NCBI GenBank assembly: GCA_018340805.1
Contig: JACMZG010001863.1
Location: 53,995,906-54,059,905 of the forward strand
Direction of reading: 5' to 3'
DNA: 64,000 nucleotides
From: Microvelia longipes
Taxonomy: Eukaryota > Arthropoda > Insecta > Hemiptera > Veliidae
The notes under the pieces are model-generated. The model made no database searches. It saw nothing but the letters and a program-made list of their open reading frames with translations, and was not told the origin of the DNA. Made by a program: the position numbers and the translations under genes. Below, piece after piece: positions 12,123-23,445 of this stretch; position 1 is the first letter of the stretch; each line of letters opens with the position of its first letter.

Positions 12123-12134
12123 ATTTATTATAAA

Positions 12135-12190
12135 TAAACGACAGAGCCGTCGTATATATCTTTCGACATATAGCCATCATCAGTATCTAA
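12135..12190 (-). ncRNA. Hammerhead ribozyme-like motif
   Basis: On the minus strand the intact core box CTGATGA (plus 12177-12183) is followed by a short stem II (GGC, loop, GTC with one G-U pair) and GAAA (plus 12161-12164). The stretch after it, GATATATACGACGGC, does not form as clean a stem III as the best copies. A hammerhead is possible but weakly supported. Confidence 0.4.
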
Positions 12191-12310
12191 AACAAACGAC
12201 TATAAACTTAAAAAAGCTACACAAATGAAAAGCTTACACGAGAAAAAATGAAACATTACGTAAAAATAAAGAATTTAACGAAAATCGGTTAATGTACTGC
12301 ACAACATTTT

Positions 12311-12515
12311 TGGACTCGCTTCACTCGTCCTCAGATAGTAAATTTATTTGTTTTATTCTCAGTGATTACCCATGCAGGCAGTGACCTCGCTACATGCTGA
12401 TTATTTTTTATGATCCAACAGAAAGCCGATGATACACTAGCCGTATCAAAAAAAAAACTTAGCATACTTATTTATTACATAAAGGGAAATACTTGTACCT
12501 AATTCAATTCAATTA
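12311..12515 (-). repeat. Dispersed repeat family A, partial, reverse orientation
   Basis: It contains ggactcgcttcactcgtcct, cagatagtaaat, the stretch matching the tcagcggtcacccat/tgaccacgctcaatgctg region, and atgatccaacag, as in the other reverse copies. Confidence 0.7.
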
Positions 12516-13054
12516 AAATATTATCGATGTATTGCGATAGTGCCTATTTGCAAAAAAGGGCTCACAAATACGAGTAGCGAAATCGTGACCTATTTAACAT
12601 ATGTAGCGCCTATTATAGCCTTCACGACCGCGTTTAATGACGTAAATGAGTCATTAAATTAGGCTTTAAATGACTTAAATGCGACTTTTTTTTGTTAATA
12701 AAAGTCTTTTCAGAATTTATGCCACTCTCTATACGAAGGTATTACGAAAGGAAACATTTTCCAAAGTATTGCATCAGGTCTTCACTGTCTTATAAAGTAA
12801 ACTTATCCATCTATATCTTCTTTTTTGCGAAAAGTGCCGCAGAAGTTTCAGTTCACAGGTTTTTATTTATCCTTGTTAAACTCTCAAGTTGTTAAATCTT
12901 TAGAAATATATTTTCTGCTTTCACCTGTCAAGAAAACACCTCTTCGGGGTCATCACTTTTATAATGATGACTTAACTTTTCTTAATACTAAGCAACTGTA
13001 CAATGATCCCACTTTTGATTTACACCTAATTAGAAATAAAAAAAAATTAGTAAC
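12516..13054. other. Intergenic, nothing recognised
   Basis: Open frames at 12692-12895 and 12825-13136 have AT-driven composition. The second runs into a family A copy, so neither is called. Confidence 0.4.
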
Positions 13055-13375
13055 GGGGTATCTCGGGACTTTTCCTGATATTATCGGGTGGGCAACGCTC
13101 ATCCTTGCATATTTGGACTCGCTTCGCTCGTTCTAAAATTTGGAAATCACGTAATGTATATTGAGTTCATATCAGGAGTCACTTTCCTCGTCCTCAGATG
13201 TTAAAAACATCTATTTTATCCCCAACAGTCACCCATCTATGTACTGACCTCGCTCGATGCTGTTTAACATTAATAAAATACTACCTGTATTGAAATAAAG
13301 CTTGCAATACTTATTTTTCACATACACAGATACACTTGTACCAAATTTTAACTCAAGTGGATAATTTTTCATTTA
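13055..13375 (-). repeat. Dispersed repeat family A, partial, reverse orientation
   Basis: It starts with the distal end acggggtatctcgggacttt, then ggactcgcttcgctcgttc, then a second diverged block with ctcgtcctcagatgtt and cagtcacccatcta. Confidence 0.65.
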
Positions 13376-13870
13376 TTTTTGATTTGTTTTATTTTCTTTT
13401 GAATTATTAAGGAAACTTATGAGGCCTTTTTTCAAGAAAAAAAAATATTAAAAAGCCATTTTTTACGATTTATTTACTAGATGCCGTATAGGAAATAAAA
13501 ATAGCATATGCATATAATGGTATTTTTATCCTTAATAAAGATGTTGAAGCCTCACTGGAAGGTTAAGGTCAGATGTGTAGTAAAACCTGACACAGTGACC
13601 TTATAAAGTATTTTATTCCTAAAATATATCAAACCCTAAATTTGTCGAACTAAATTCTTCCGAAGTTTAAATGAATCGAAGGATAGTTTGGAACAACATT
13701 GATGCAGTGTGACGAATGAACTTGGTTGATTTACTACTTTGTAACTCGCAAATACAAACTAGTCCATTTGATTTATATGATACACATTTCCCGGTCGTCT
13801 TTTCTAAATACAAATTACAAATATAGGTTTGAATCCAAATATAGGATTTTGATTGAACTAACATCAGTTT
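13376..13870. other. Intergenic, nothing recognised
   Basis: No gene or structured repeat was seen. Confidence 0.4.
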
Positions 13871-14655
13871 TTACTTTTCCACGCCTTTTTATACAGAAGG
13901 TATATAGAGGAAAGGTATTGGTTTCACCCAAAAAATTTAACCCGAGATTTCACTTGAATTATCCATTTTAGGTGTTTTAGGACCATCCGAACCGATTTTA
14001 GCTTGATGTCTGTCTTTTTGTATGTGTGTCTGTGTCACGCATAACTCCCACTGTGTTTATGCTAGATAGTTGAAACTTAGTACAAAAATCAGTCTTTGGG
14101 TCTAGTTGTGCTGCCCAGAATATCAAAATTTTATGTCACCATTAACCCTATTTGCTTAGTCAGCAAAATTGTTTAAAAAATCGTAAAAATGACCTAATGA
14201 ACTTGAAATTGGCAGGAATATACCTCTCAATATGACAAACAAATCTTCTGAATTTTGTTTTGATATTGGTCGCCATTTTAAAATTATTTAATTTTAAATT
14301 TAAAATTTTGACGCTTAATAATACCAAAAGTATACACGTGTTTTTGACATATATGTCAAAAACACGTTCCATTGCGGTTCCAACGACGTGTTATAACACG
14401 TCGTTGGAACCGCAAAAAAATAGGAACAAATATAAAAAACTCCGATCAAAATCTATTAATTAGTTAAAAAGTTATAAGCGAATTATTAATTAGTGCGACA
14501 CTTTTGTTAAACGTAAAAGTTTGTTTACAATTGTCAAGGTTACAAATTACCGCTAAAAATTCAAATAACCACCCTATTCTGAGGAAGTCACCCTGAAGCG
14601 AGTCCGAAGGGTGAGGAAAAGTTCCAAGGTACCCCGTACCCGATTTTTCCATTTC
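13871..14655 (+). repeat. Dispersed repeat family A, copy with internal palindromes
   Basis: It opens with the family hairpin (acttttccacgcctttttatacagaaggtatatag...gaaaggta), follows the tgatgtctgtctttttgtatg and gttgaaacttagtac segments, and ends in gaagcgagtccgaag and gttccaaggtaccccgtacc. The middle differs from other copies and contains two perfect palindromes (14337-14413). Confidence 0.65.
14337..14413. repeat. Two adjacent perfect palindromes (30 bp and 40 bp)
   Basis: Positions 14337-14366 form a perfect 30 bp palindrome centred on acatatatgt. Positions 14374-14413 form a perfect 40 bp palindrome centred on gtgttataacac, with 20 bp arms beginning gcggttccaacgacg. Only seven bases separate them, and both would extrude as cruciforms with almost no loop. 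Confidence 0.95.
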
Positions 14656-14971
14656 AGAAGTTTAGGATAGCGTGTATGCTTGTGTGTTTGTACGTGTCAC
14701 GATAACTTCCGAGAAAATTAATCGACTTTAATGAACCTTAGTCTAGACTAAATTAATATAAAAACCAAATGGGGAAACTCCTATACTGACACATGTAAAA
14801 AAATTCAGACTTGCCCGATCTGCTGATAGCTGGCTCAAAAATAAAAAATAATGTGCTTTACTGTTTCTTTTACTTCATTGTCTATCTTTATTGTCTGCTA
14901 TATTTTGGCTTAGGGTTTTACACTTACCTGCATAGGTTAACTGTTGCTTTGTCTTATTATTTCTATATAGT
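14656..14971. other. Intergenic, nothing recognised
   Basis: No coding or repeat signal stands out. Confidence 0.4.
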
Positions 14972-15814
14972 CCAAGAGCCCAGGGGTGTTTTGTTAATAA
15001 AAAGTGTAATGGCTGGAACCGGTCTCAATTTTTCGTAAATATCTTCCTGAACAAGGATCTGCAATTCTGCCGACTCGTATCGGATAGGTGTCCCAGGCAG
15101 AACGCACTTTACATGTCAAATTTACCACCGAAGTTAATAAAAAGTGTAATGGCTGGAAACGGGTTTAATTTTTCATAAATACCTTCCTGAACAAGGATCT
15201 GCAATTCTGCCTACTCGTATCGGATGGGCGTCCCAGGCAGAACACACTTTACATGTCAAATTTACCACCGAAGTTAACAAACAGTGTAATGGCTGGAACC
15301 GGTCTCAATTTTTCGTAAATACCTTCCTGAACAAGGATCTGCAATTCTACCGACTCGTATCGGATGGGTGTCCCAGGCAGAACCTTTGACCCCTGAAGTG
15401 CGTTCTGCCTGGGACACCCATCCGATACGAGTCGGTAGAATTGCAGATCCTTGTTCAGGAAGGTATTTACGAAAAATTGAGACCGGTTCCAGCCATTACA
15501 CTGTTTGTTAACTTCGGTGGTAAATTTGACATGTAAAGTGTGTTCTGCCTGGGACGCCCATCCGATACGAGTAGGCAGAATTGCAGATCCTTGTTCAGGA
15601 AGGTATTTATGAAAAATTAAACCCGTTTTCCAGCCATTACACTTTTTATTAACTTCGGTGGTAAATTTGACATGTAAAGTGCGTTCTGCCTGGGACACCT
15701 ATCCGATACGAGTCGGCAGAATTGCAGATCCTTGTTCAGGAAGATATTTACGAAAAATTGAGAACCGGTTCCAGCCATTACACTTTTTATTAACAAAACA
15801 CCCCTGGCTCTTGG
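14972..15814. repeat. Inverted array: three 140 bp repeats facing three inverted copies
   Basis: The left arm has units starting at about 14992, 15132 and 15272 (exact 140-base spacing of gtgtaatggctgg). The right arm is the near-perfect reverse complement (about 15398-15814). The outer edges match too (ccaagagcccaggggtg against its complement). The central loop is only about 16-18 bases. An open frame on the minus strand (15249-15698) simply runs through the array. Low divergence between arms suggests recent formation or copy correction. A transcript would be a hairpin RNA with about 415 bp of stem. Confidence 0.9.
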
Positions 15815-18739
15815 TCTAATAGGAAAGAGACTATTTGTTGTTATATTTTAAATTTTAGATTGCAATTCATTTCTCTTTTAAGTTTCAACCATAATTTAAA
15901 ATGATAATAAATTACATCCATGTGTTTTTGTTGATTGTTGATACAACCAGAGTTGATCGTATGTGATGTATGTTGTTACCAGCAAAATATTAAATGCAGA
16001 AATATTTATGTCTTAAACAGGGGCAGATTTTAGTGTCTCGGTGGTTAACCCTATGTTGGACAAACCTGCGGGTAGATTGAACATAGACTCTATGAACACT
16101 TTTGAAACAATGACCCCCGCCTTTCTCTGTTGAAAGGCTTTTGTCTATCCTGACCGTTTATTTACGGCTACACTTTAAGCTTTGTTTACTTTATAACTAT
16201 ATAGTATCGGGGTTTTTGAATAATTTATTACAAAACTACAAAGAATGTCGTTATATAGAAATAATTATAGCGCTAGTATTTGCTAATTAAAATAATATCC
16301 ATTAATAACCTTTTAAGCTTCTCGCAACAAGTATAATTAAAACTTTTTCCAACATACACTTGTAAAATGATCTCTTATTTAAACTAGAGATTAATACTAA
16401 TAATAGTAAATGTAACTGTTTTTATAATTAGAATAGACTTTGTTAAAAATATACGCTAAAATGTTTTAGTAATATTTGAAAATAAATAATTCCTGCTACT
16501 TAGAGCCAAACACTGTGCACAACTCATATAGTATTTCTTTGTTAATTTTAACTATTATTAGGTTTACTGTGGAACTGAAGCATTTGTGCTCTCACGATGT
16601 TGCATTAAGTTTTTTTCTAGGAGATAACCATTTATTTTGGATTAAAAATTAAATTGAACTTCTCTCTCAACCTTTTAGCTATAAAATAAGACTTATGTTA
16701 CAATTTATATCGTTCGACAAATACTATAAGAAAAAAAAACAAAAAGGAGAAAAGAAGTGGTTTTTAATGTATCCTTGTATTTTGTTGGTATCGAGGATTT
16801 AACCGGTTCAACTCTCAATCAATTATACCCTCTGTTTCAAAGAAGAAAAAAACTTTATTCTGTAGATTTTTCGAAAAAATTGGTTTTGTGTGTGAAATTC
16901 AAGTGTTTCTCTAAGCCCACTAGTATCAGCATGGTGTACACACATGGAGCACACACATGGTCTACATTGTCTCAGCTAGTGTATATATCCTAGGTCTGAG
17001 AAAAATACATTAAAATCTAGAAAGAAACTGCTTCGAATTCCAACTTGTAAAAAGAATTTAGATATTTCAACTTAGACTAAATTCGATGAAAATTTTTCGT
17101 TTCAACTATTTTATCAAACGAATTTAATTTGGAAATAAAAATTGTACACATAAAAATATTTTGTACGAAAGAGTATTATGAGGTTTCACAGTAGAGAGAG
17201 GTTCCTGGGGCATTAGCTTGCTTTTTATCTTAAATTCTATAAGGGCTCCATCTGGCTATTTCTAATTTAAATACTTAAAGAATTTGTATAAGGGGTACTA
17301 CACTTTGAAATCGATGATTGGGTATCTCATGTGGTATGTTCACATTGTTTATTCACATGCCACCTTAAATGTAACAATATTTGTCTTAGAATAAACTATT
17401 TAATTAAAATTTGGAATGCTTTTTCATCATAGCAGTGCCCAGTTAGAGTGAGTACCTCTTACATTGGTTCAACGTTTCTAGGATATAGCATAATGAGGAC
17501 GACTCAGGGACCTTGCACATCCATGTAGAGTACTTGATTTCTAGCATTAAAAACTAATTTTAACTTGTAGGATGTCGTGGGAGCATGTAGTGGAAGCATC
17601 ATGGAAGCGTCTAACTAATTTAGGTGGTCTCTAAAAAGCTTTTTAAATACATTAGTTCTTTGTGAGAACTAACTCAATATTTCATTTGGCCAAAATAAAG
17701 AAAGAGTCCAAAAGGTGAAGTTGGTTAAATAAGTCTTTGTTTAGACTAGATATTTTTCCCTGGAAGATTTTAAAAACGCATTAAAAGAAAGTAAATTAAA
17801 GGTTTTGTTGTTCATAAAACTTAAATCCTGGGCTAAGTTTAAAGTTTTCTCATGGTAATTACGCAAAGTTAGAAGTGGTAATTCGATCAGGCTTTGTCAA
17901 AAAGGTTTTAGAGTTCAATAGGAAATCTATTAAATTTTATTTCAAAACGGTTTATGTCTTAGTTTAGTTTGTAAACTTAATTATCTATTGAACAGGGATT
18001 CAGCCAGGTTTATGCTTAGTTTTAAATTGTTTCTCATTATTTACGTAATTAATTGAGAATTTAAATCATAGTCATGCAGGGTTGTTTCGTTTATATAGTG
18101 ATATTGAGATTTTTCAATATCTAAGAGGGTCTTACTGTTCAAACAAGGTTCCTTCTAACTACGATGTTGGAGTGACGTAACACCCTGTCTATTTGGCGAT
18201 ATCTAATGCATTACAAATACTTTGAAGATTGGATTTTTCCCCTGGGAGAAAATGGGAGGAAAAGGGAGTAAAGAGAGAGTTATCCCTCTTCAAACCTAAC
18301 TTTTAACAGATAAAATTCTCCAAGTAAAAAAAGGAAATATCAAAGAAATATCGACGTATTTTTTGTCGAGCGGAATTTAAATAGTTTAGTGTGAATACAA
18401 ATTAGACGGCAAATTTATTCAATGTCAAAAATGCAAATACATGAATGTAAATTCTGTCCCGAGCGAAAGACGTTTTATAACGACTCTACAGTTTTAGCGA
18501 ATTTTCCTTTTAAGAAATCGCTAATGAGATAAGCGGCATGGCAAAAGTCGTACCTTGGAGTAAGTCTAAATCCGTTTCAGAGGTCTCTTATCACGACAAA
18601 ATAGGTTATATATAAAGCGAGACTATAAATGTTTCGACAAATCGTCTTTTTGGCGAAACATAACATTTTGATATCACTGTTATCAGTGATAACAATACGT
18701 GTTTGTCGGTTCCGAGAGTTTTTAAATTATTATATAAAA
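15815..18739. other. Long intergenic stretch; possible 5' leader of the LINE at its end
   Basis: I see no gene in 15815-18300. Sequence from about 18350 to 18739, less AT-rich and with a TATA-like word (tatatataaag near 18609) and a palindrome at 18671-18692, may be the 5' untranslated part of the LINE that follows. That is inferred from position only. Confidence 0.35.
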
Positions 18740-19738
18740 ATGAGTGAAAAAAAATGTACAATATTGTTGTTCAATATGTAAAATAGACTTCGATGTTGAC
18801 AGCGAAATAGTAAATTGTGACTTTTGTAATAACGAAATGCATGAAGAATGCATAGAAGTGACGGTGTCTGAAAAGCGAGCATTCAAGCTGAAGAAAGACC
18901 GAATATTGAAATTATGGTGCAAGAAATGCCCCATTATCGGTATAAATGAAGTTTTAAAGATACTTAATGAAATTAAAAGTGAAATTACAGGTATAAAATC
19001 GAAAATAAATAATATTAACTGTAAATGCGCAAAAAAAAACCGGAGGACATTGATAAGGAAAAACCGCCAAACCGGAATGACATATCAGACGACAGTGCGA
19101 CCACTGGAAACGAATTTCAAGACATAATAATCTGCGACAACACTGACGATATATCAGTTGAAGATAAAAATGTAAATGCACAACAAAACGGTAGTTATGC
19201 GGCTGCTGCTAAGAAAAATGGAAAGGATAGTTGTAAAAAGAATGGTACATCAAAAACAACAAATAAAAAGAAATTAAATACGCAAAGCGAGACACTGAAT
19301 GATAATAATGAAGAGTACGGCAGCGATAGTGAAAGCAACGAGGAATAGAAAAATAAAATTAAGGATAACAAAGATAATGGTGAATCCAAAAGAAACTCGA
19401 AAGCATTCGCTAAAAGTGCGACCATAAAATCAATAGGAACTTCAAACTTAGCCATTAAAATAGTAAAGAGGAAGAGATCACTATTTATATCCAGATTTAC
19501 TAATGAGACTGAGACCAACAACATCAACGACTACATTAAAAAACAAAACTTTACTGCTGAATTTGAAAATCTTGAGATTAAAACAAGGGACTTATCTGCT
19601 TTTAAAATTACAGTAGATGCTGATAAATATGACGTAATTAGTGATCCTGATTTTTGGCCAGAAGGACTTTTGCTGAAACCTTTTTTTCACAGAAGAGCCT
19701 TCAAAAAAGTGAAACTCAAGGTAAGCAACGTAAACTAA
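18740..19738 (+). pseudogene. LINE ORF1, PHD-finger type, broken
   Basis: This is the first open frame of a Jockey/CR1-type non-LTR retrotransposon. From 18740 it shows a cysteine-rich PHD-like finger (CSICKIDFDVD, CDFCNNEMHEEC, CKKC) followed by a short coiled-coil-like stretch, a charged linker, and a conserved ORF1 C-terminal domain (ISRFTNETE to DPDFWPEGLLLKPFF, about 19483-19690). The frame is broken at an A8 run just after the start (about 18747) and at an A9 run (about 19032), and there is a stop TAG at 19346-19348. The protein would bind the element's own RNA. Confidence 0.8.
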
Positions 19739-20805
19739 AAGGCATTTATACAAATATACAGTGCATTAGGAACAAACTAGATCTGTTAGACGTGCTGATT
19801 CATGATAATCAACTAAAAGTAATAATAACTACAGAACACTGGTTAAAGGAAGAAGAAGTGAATCTGTATATCCCGAAAGGTATCTCAACGTTAACTGCTT
19901 TCTTTAGAAGTACCTGTAAAGGAGGAGGATCTGCTGTTTGGGTTAAAGAGCAAATTTTGTATAGGGAACTGAGTAAAATTAAGTTATCAATCTATCGGTT
20001 GAATCTCATTGCGAGTTCGCAGCCATTGAAATTATAAAAGAGAAAATAATCATTATATCTCTCTATAGACCACCAAATGGTGATTTTGAAATATTTATAA
20101 AACAAACAGAGCTTGCTATGATAGAAGCTGGAAAAACTAAAAAACAGATAATAATGGCCGGTGATTTTAATGAAAATTCCTTAAAAAAAACGGCAAGAGT
20201 GCAAAAAATTAATAATTTATTTATGTCTTTCCTAATGTATGAAAAAGTAATGGAAGCAACAAGAATAGATAGGAAAATTGACAATATTTTTGCCACAAAC
20301 GCCTTAGCGATTAAGGTAAAAGTAAATGATAAAGAAGAAATCTCAGACCATAAAATTATTCATTTTGAAATTGAAAGAAATACTACTTTCATGAAACAAG
20401 AAGATGTGAGAGGAAGATACATTTCAGATAAAGGAATAAAGATATGGTGTTCGCCTCTTAAACAAATTAACTGGTCATTCCTAGATAAAGCAGAAAGCAC
20501 TGAACATCGAGTTCAGGAATTTATAGATAAAGTTAAAGGTGAGTACGAAATGGCATTTCGCATCATTACCAAAAACCTGAAATAAAAAAAGTAAACAACA
20601 ACCCTTGGTACACAGAAAAGGAGAAAAAGCGAGGCGAGATCGTAAAAAATCTTTACGACTTTGGTAAAAGTGACAGGCAAGGACCAGTATGGAATAAGTA
20701 TATTGAAGAAAAAAAGAAATATGTTACAGAAATTAAGAAAGCAAGGTTCCAATACAATAATCATATAATTGAGGATTCACACAATAAATCTAAAACAGTG
20801 TGAAT
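19700..20805 (+). pseudogene. LINE ORF2, endonuclease part only; reverse transcriptase missing
   Basis: This is the apurinic-like endonuclease domain of the same LINE. Seen are YTNIQCIRNKLDLLDVLI, TTEHWL, a frameshift near 20000, then SLYRPPNGDF, the catalytic-type AGDFNENS (about 20157-20180) and SDHKIIHFEIE. The linker that normally precedes the reverse transcriptase follows (NNPWYTEKEKKRGEIVKNLY) and reading ends near 20800. No YxDD-type reverse transcriptase is found downstream. The element is a dead 3'-deleted copy. Confidence 0.8.
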
Positions 20806-21300
20806 TGCCTGAATATTTTCAGGCTAGTATAAGTCGGTACGTACTCGGAAGCGTAGAGCCATCAACTAGAGATGTAGTTGTAGCGTTCGTAGGTAGGTTA
20901 AAAGGTACTTTTCCAGATTAGGTGTCCCCTATTTTAAAGGCCAAAACTTGAAGGTGATGCTCCATGTGATGAAAGTACCTATTTGTTTACCGCCAAAGCT
21001 TTTTACTATACCAATGGTCGAGGAAAAAGGTAAGTTAAGTAGAAATTAGTATTGTTAAGAAAAATATGAACACTCATAAGTGAAGAGAGGTTGAGAATAA
21101 TAATGTAGAAAATATAACACAAACTGTAAATTGTAAATATCGCAAATTATTGAAAGAAAAGAAAGTTAAACAGGATTATGCATCGAGTTTCTAAGCATTC
21201 ATTATCTATATAATGAGAGTACAGATTTTTAAGATGACGCTGAAAGTTTTGATAAGATTTTAGTCGACTTATAAAGTCTTGCCAACATTTTTTCCATAAT
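20806..21300. other. Intergenic after the LINE, nothing recognised
   Basis: This could hold the LINE 3' end (about 20806-20900) but no tail or target duplication was found. Confidence 0.35.
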
Positions 21301-21500
21301 AAAAAGCATCAGTCTCTCCACAAAATATATTTAAATAGCAAACCAGATTTTAACCTACAAAGGTCATCATTAGGCCCAATTAAAACAAACAAATTATTTA
21401 TCTTGTTTGCTGTATTTAGGCCTGAAGATGATCTTTGTTGGTTGAAAGCCGGTTTGCTGTTTAAATATATTTTGTGGAAAGACTGATGCTTTTTGTTAAG
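21301..21500. mobile_element. Small snap-back element with hammerhead-like arms
   Basis: Inverted arms lie at about 21301-21385 and 21415-21500 (aaaaagcatcagtct at one end, agactgatgctttttg at the other). On the plus strand of the right arm is CTGAAGA (21422-21428), a stem II of GATC/GGTT with G-U pairs, and GAAA (21443-21446) followed by GCCGGT. The left arm has the same layout on the minus strand but a mutated core (CTAATGA). Confidence 0.65.
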
Positions 21501-22974
21501 ATTTACCTTAATAAATCTTGCGCTGCCTTATTCATAGTATTTATTTTCTCCATCTCCAAATAGTTTGTTCTTTGTAGCACTGGAAAGTTTATAGAACTCC
21601 ATCTCAGGCTTGATCAAAGGGACTTTAGTTCTATAAAAAGTTTTGAATGATTTATTTAATTAATATATTTCACCTATCATTGTAGGCATCTTCAGAATCT
21701 ATATATACAAACTACATAAATAAACTATTAAAATAAATAAATAAACAAACAAACACAATACATTAATGGAAAGACCAGAAAAATCACGGCTTGAAAATAA
21801 AAATGATATAAAACAAATTATCTTCTTAATCTTCACAAGTTTTATTGTCACAAAGTAATATGCCAGACAGTTCGCTCAACAAACTTGTTCGTTTTCTTAA
21901 ATAAAGAAAAATTGGAGAATTCTGTTTGTTCGTTTAGAGTATGAGAATCCGAATTATTGGTAGATAAATAAATTTCTAACTCTTTACGCGCATGAAACAT
22001 TCTTTATAAATAACTCTCATACCTTTCTCATCGCCATACTTGTGGTCGGAGATGAGAATTTCTCCATTTTCCTAAAAATGACATTTTTAAGTATCCCTAC
22101 TCTTGATATAAAGATAAGGTAACAGGAAAGAATACAATGTAACTTGAATATCGCCTATAAGTAGGTAAATAATATTTCTATATCAATTTATATGTTTGTG
22201 TAACACTATTATAAAGGATGTTTAAAAATTACTAACGTCTTAAGATAAAATCTGTTTGGAATTAAATATAGGTTGGATTTCATGCGATGTGAAATGCAAC
22301 AATCATGCAACATTCCTTTCATGTTTAATGTCATGCATTGCCAATAAGACATTGTGTTGACCAATAACATGGTCAACACAATTATGTTACATGGTCAACA
22401 TTTATGTTACATAAATATGTAACATGTTACATATTTGAAGAATACTTGAGTCAACTCATGTAGAGTGATAAATTGGAACCTAAATTAGTTTATCTTTGGT
22501 TGGTGTTAGTTTTAGCTATGTTTATAGTAAGTGTGTTGTCTCTAGTATCATAGAATTTTCATTAGTTACTGTTTATACAGCTCAATTAGAATCCCAAGGA
22601 AAACAATTTAATTATATAAGTAAAACTTAACTCTGAGTAAGAGGTGACGCATTGATGGAACTATTTCACCTGTTTCGATGAACAGGGTGGATCATGTTAG
22701 ATTCACCAACATTAAATCTTTACAGAACTACTTTTGATTTGAATGTCTATGACCTTGATTTCCCCCAAACAATGTCCTAGACATTCGGAAATCATCTGTA
22801 CAGTAAATTTACACTTGCGAGTTCGAATAAACCATTATTATTTTGGTAATTTGTAGCTATATTTATGGTAACATAATATGATATTTTGATACTACTTTTA
22901 TTAACTTAAAAAGTTTAAATCAAATCATAATAATGCCAACAATGAAAACACCATTAATCCGAAATAATAAACTG
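21501..22974. other. Intergenic, a few small hairpins
   Basis: No gene was seen. Hairpins occur in 22350-22430, for example tgtgttgacc facing ggtcaacaca and atgttacat facing atgtaacat. Confidence 0.4.
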
Positions 22975-23042
22975 CACAGGCTTCCGCGGTTATTGTGAAA
23001 ATTTAGGTCTTCCAGCGGTGAGCGCGTCAAAGTAGATAAAAA

Positions 23043-23086
23043 ATACGAAGTTTCGCTTCCGCTGCGGGAAGCATCTTCAGAGATGA
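23043..23086 (-). ncRNA. Hammerhead ribozyme candidate (family 1)
   Basis: On the minus strand: core CTGAAGA (plus 23074-23080), a perfect 6 bp stem II (GCTTCC facing GGAAGC), then GAAA (plus 23051-23054) and CTTC. Family members have CGTC at that point, so stem III is altered here. Stem I pairing is weak in this copy. The arrangement matches hammerheads known in Penelope-like elements. Confidence 0.6.
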
Positions 23087-23352
23087 AGGCCATCATGGAT
23101 GAAAGCACTATGCTCTACGAAACTAAACTGAGCATTCACGCCTTACACGAATTGGTCAGCACATCATCCGGACAGGACAGACCCTTCGCGACCTTAAAGT
23201 GGTTTACGTCCTATTGGATCTTCGACGAACCCTACTATCTTTTCTCATGGCAATGATTTTCGTTCGCGAAGACAAGGACAGAAACATGTATAAAAAAGGC
23301 AACCCATGTCTCCACTCTTGGAGAGCATTGTGATTTTATTCATGATGTCCTA

Positions 23353-23396
23353 CATCCCTGAAGAATCCTCACTCAGTGGAAGCGAAACGTCGGATT
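23353..23396 (+). ncRNA. Hammerhead ribozyme candidate (family 1)
   Basis: Core CTGAAGA is at 23358-23364, GAAA at 23384-23387, then the self-complementary ACGT and C (23391) as the predicted cleavage site. Stem I ATCC faces GGAT. Stem II is damaged compared with the minus-strand copy at 23043: only TCC/GGA remains. Confidence 0.55.
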
Positions 23397-23445
23397 CTTC
23401 ATCTACATTGACGCGGTCACCACCGGAAGCTCTAAATCTTCAATA

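Larger units (their letters stand above)
22975..23445. mobile_element. Penelope-like fragment with two opposed terminal repeats
   Basis: It begins with cacaggcttccgcggttatt (as at 5681-5698 and 58825), then aggtcttccagcggtgagcg. A middle piece (tcagcacatcatccggacag, cttcgcgaccttaaagtgg) matches 42925-42975 of the GIY-YIG copy. It ends with an inverted version of the first part (cgcggtcaccaccggaagc). The two ends each hold a hammerhead sequence in opposite orientation. Confidence 0.65.

Noticed and set aside
15249..15698. 149-residue minus-strand frame
   Set aside because: It runs through the inverted 140 bp repeat array and reads the same unit twice plus its reverse complement.
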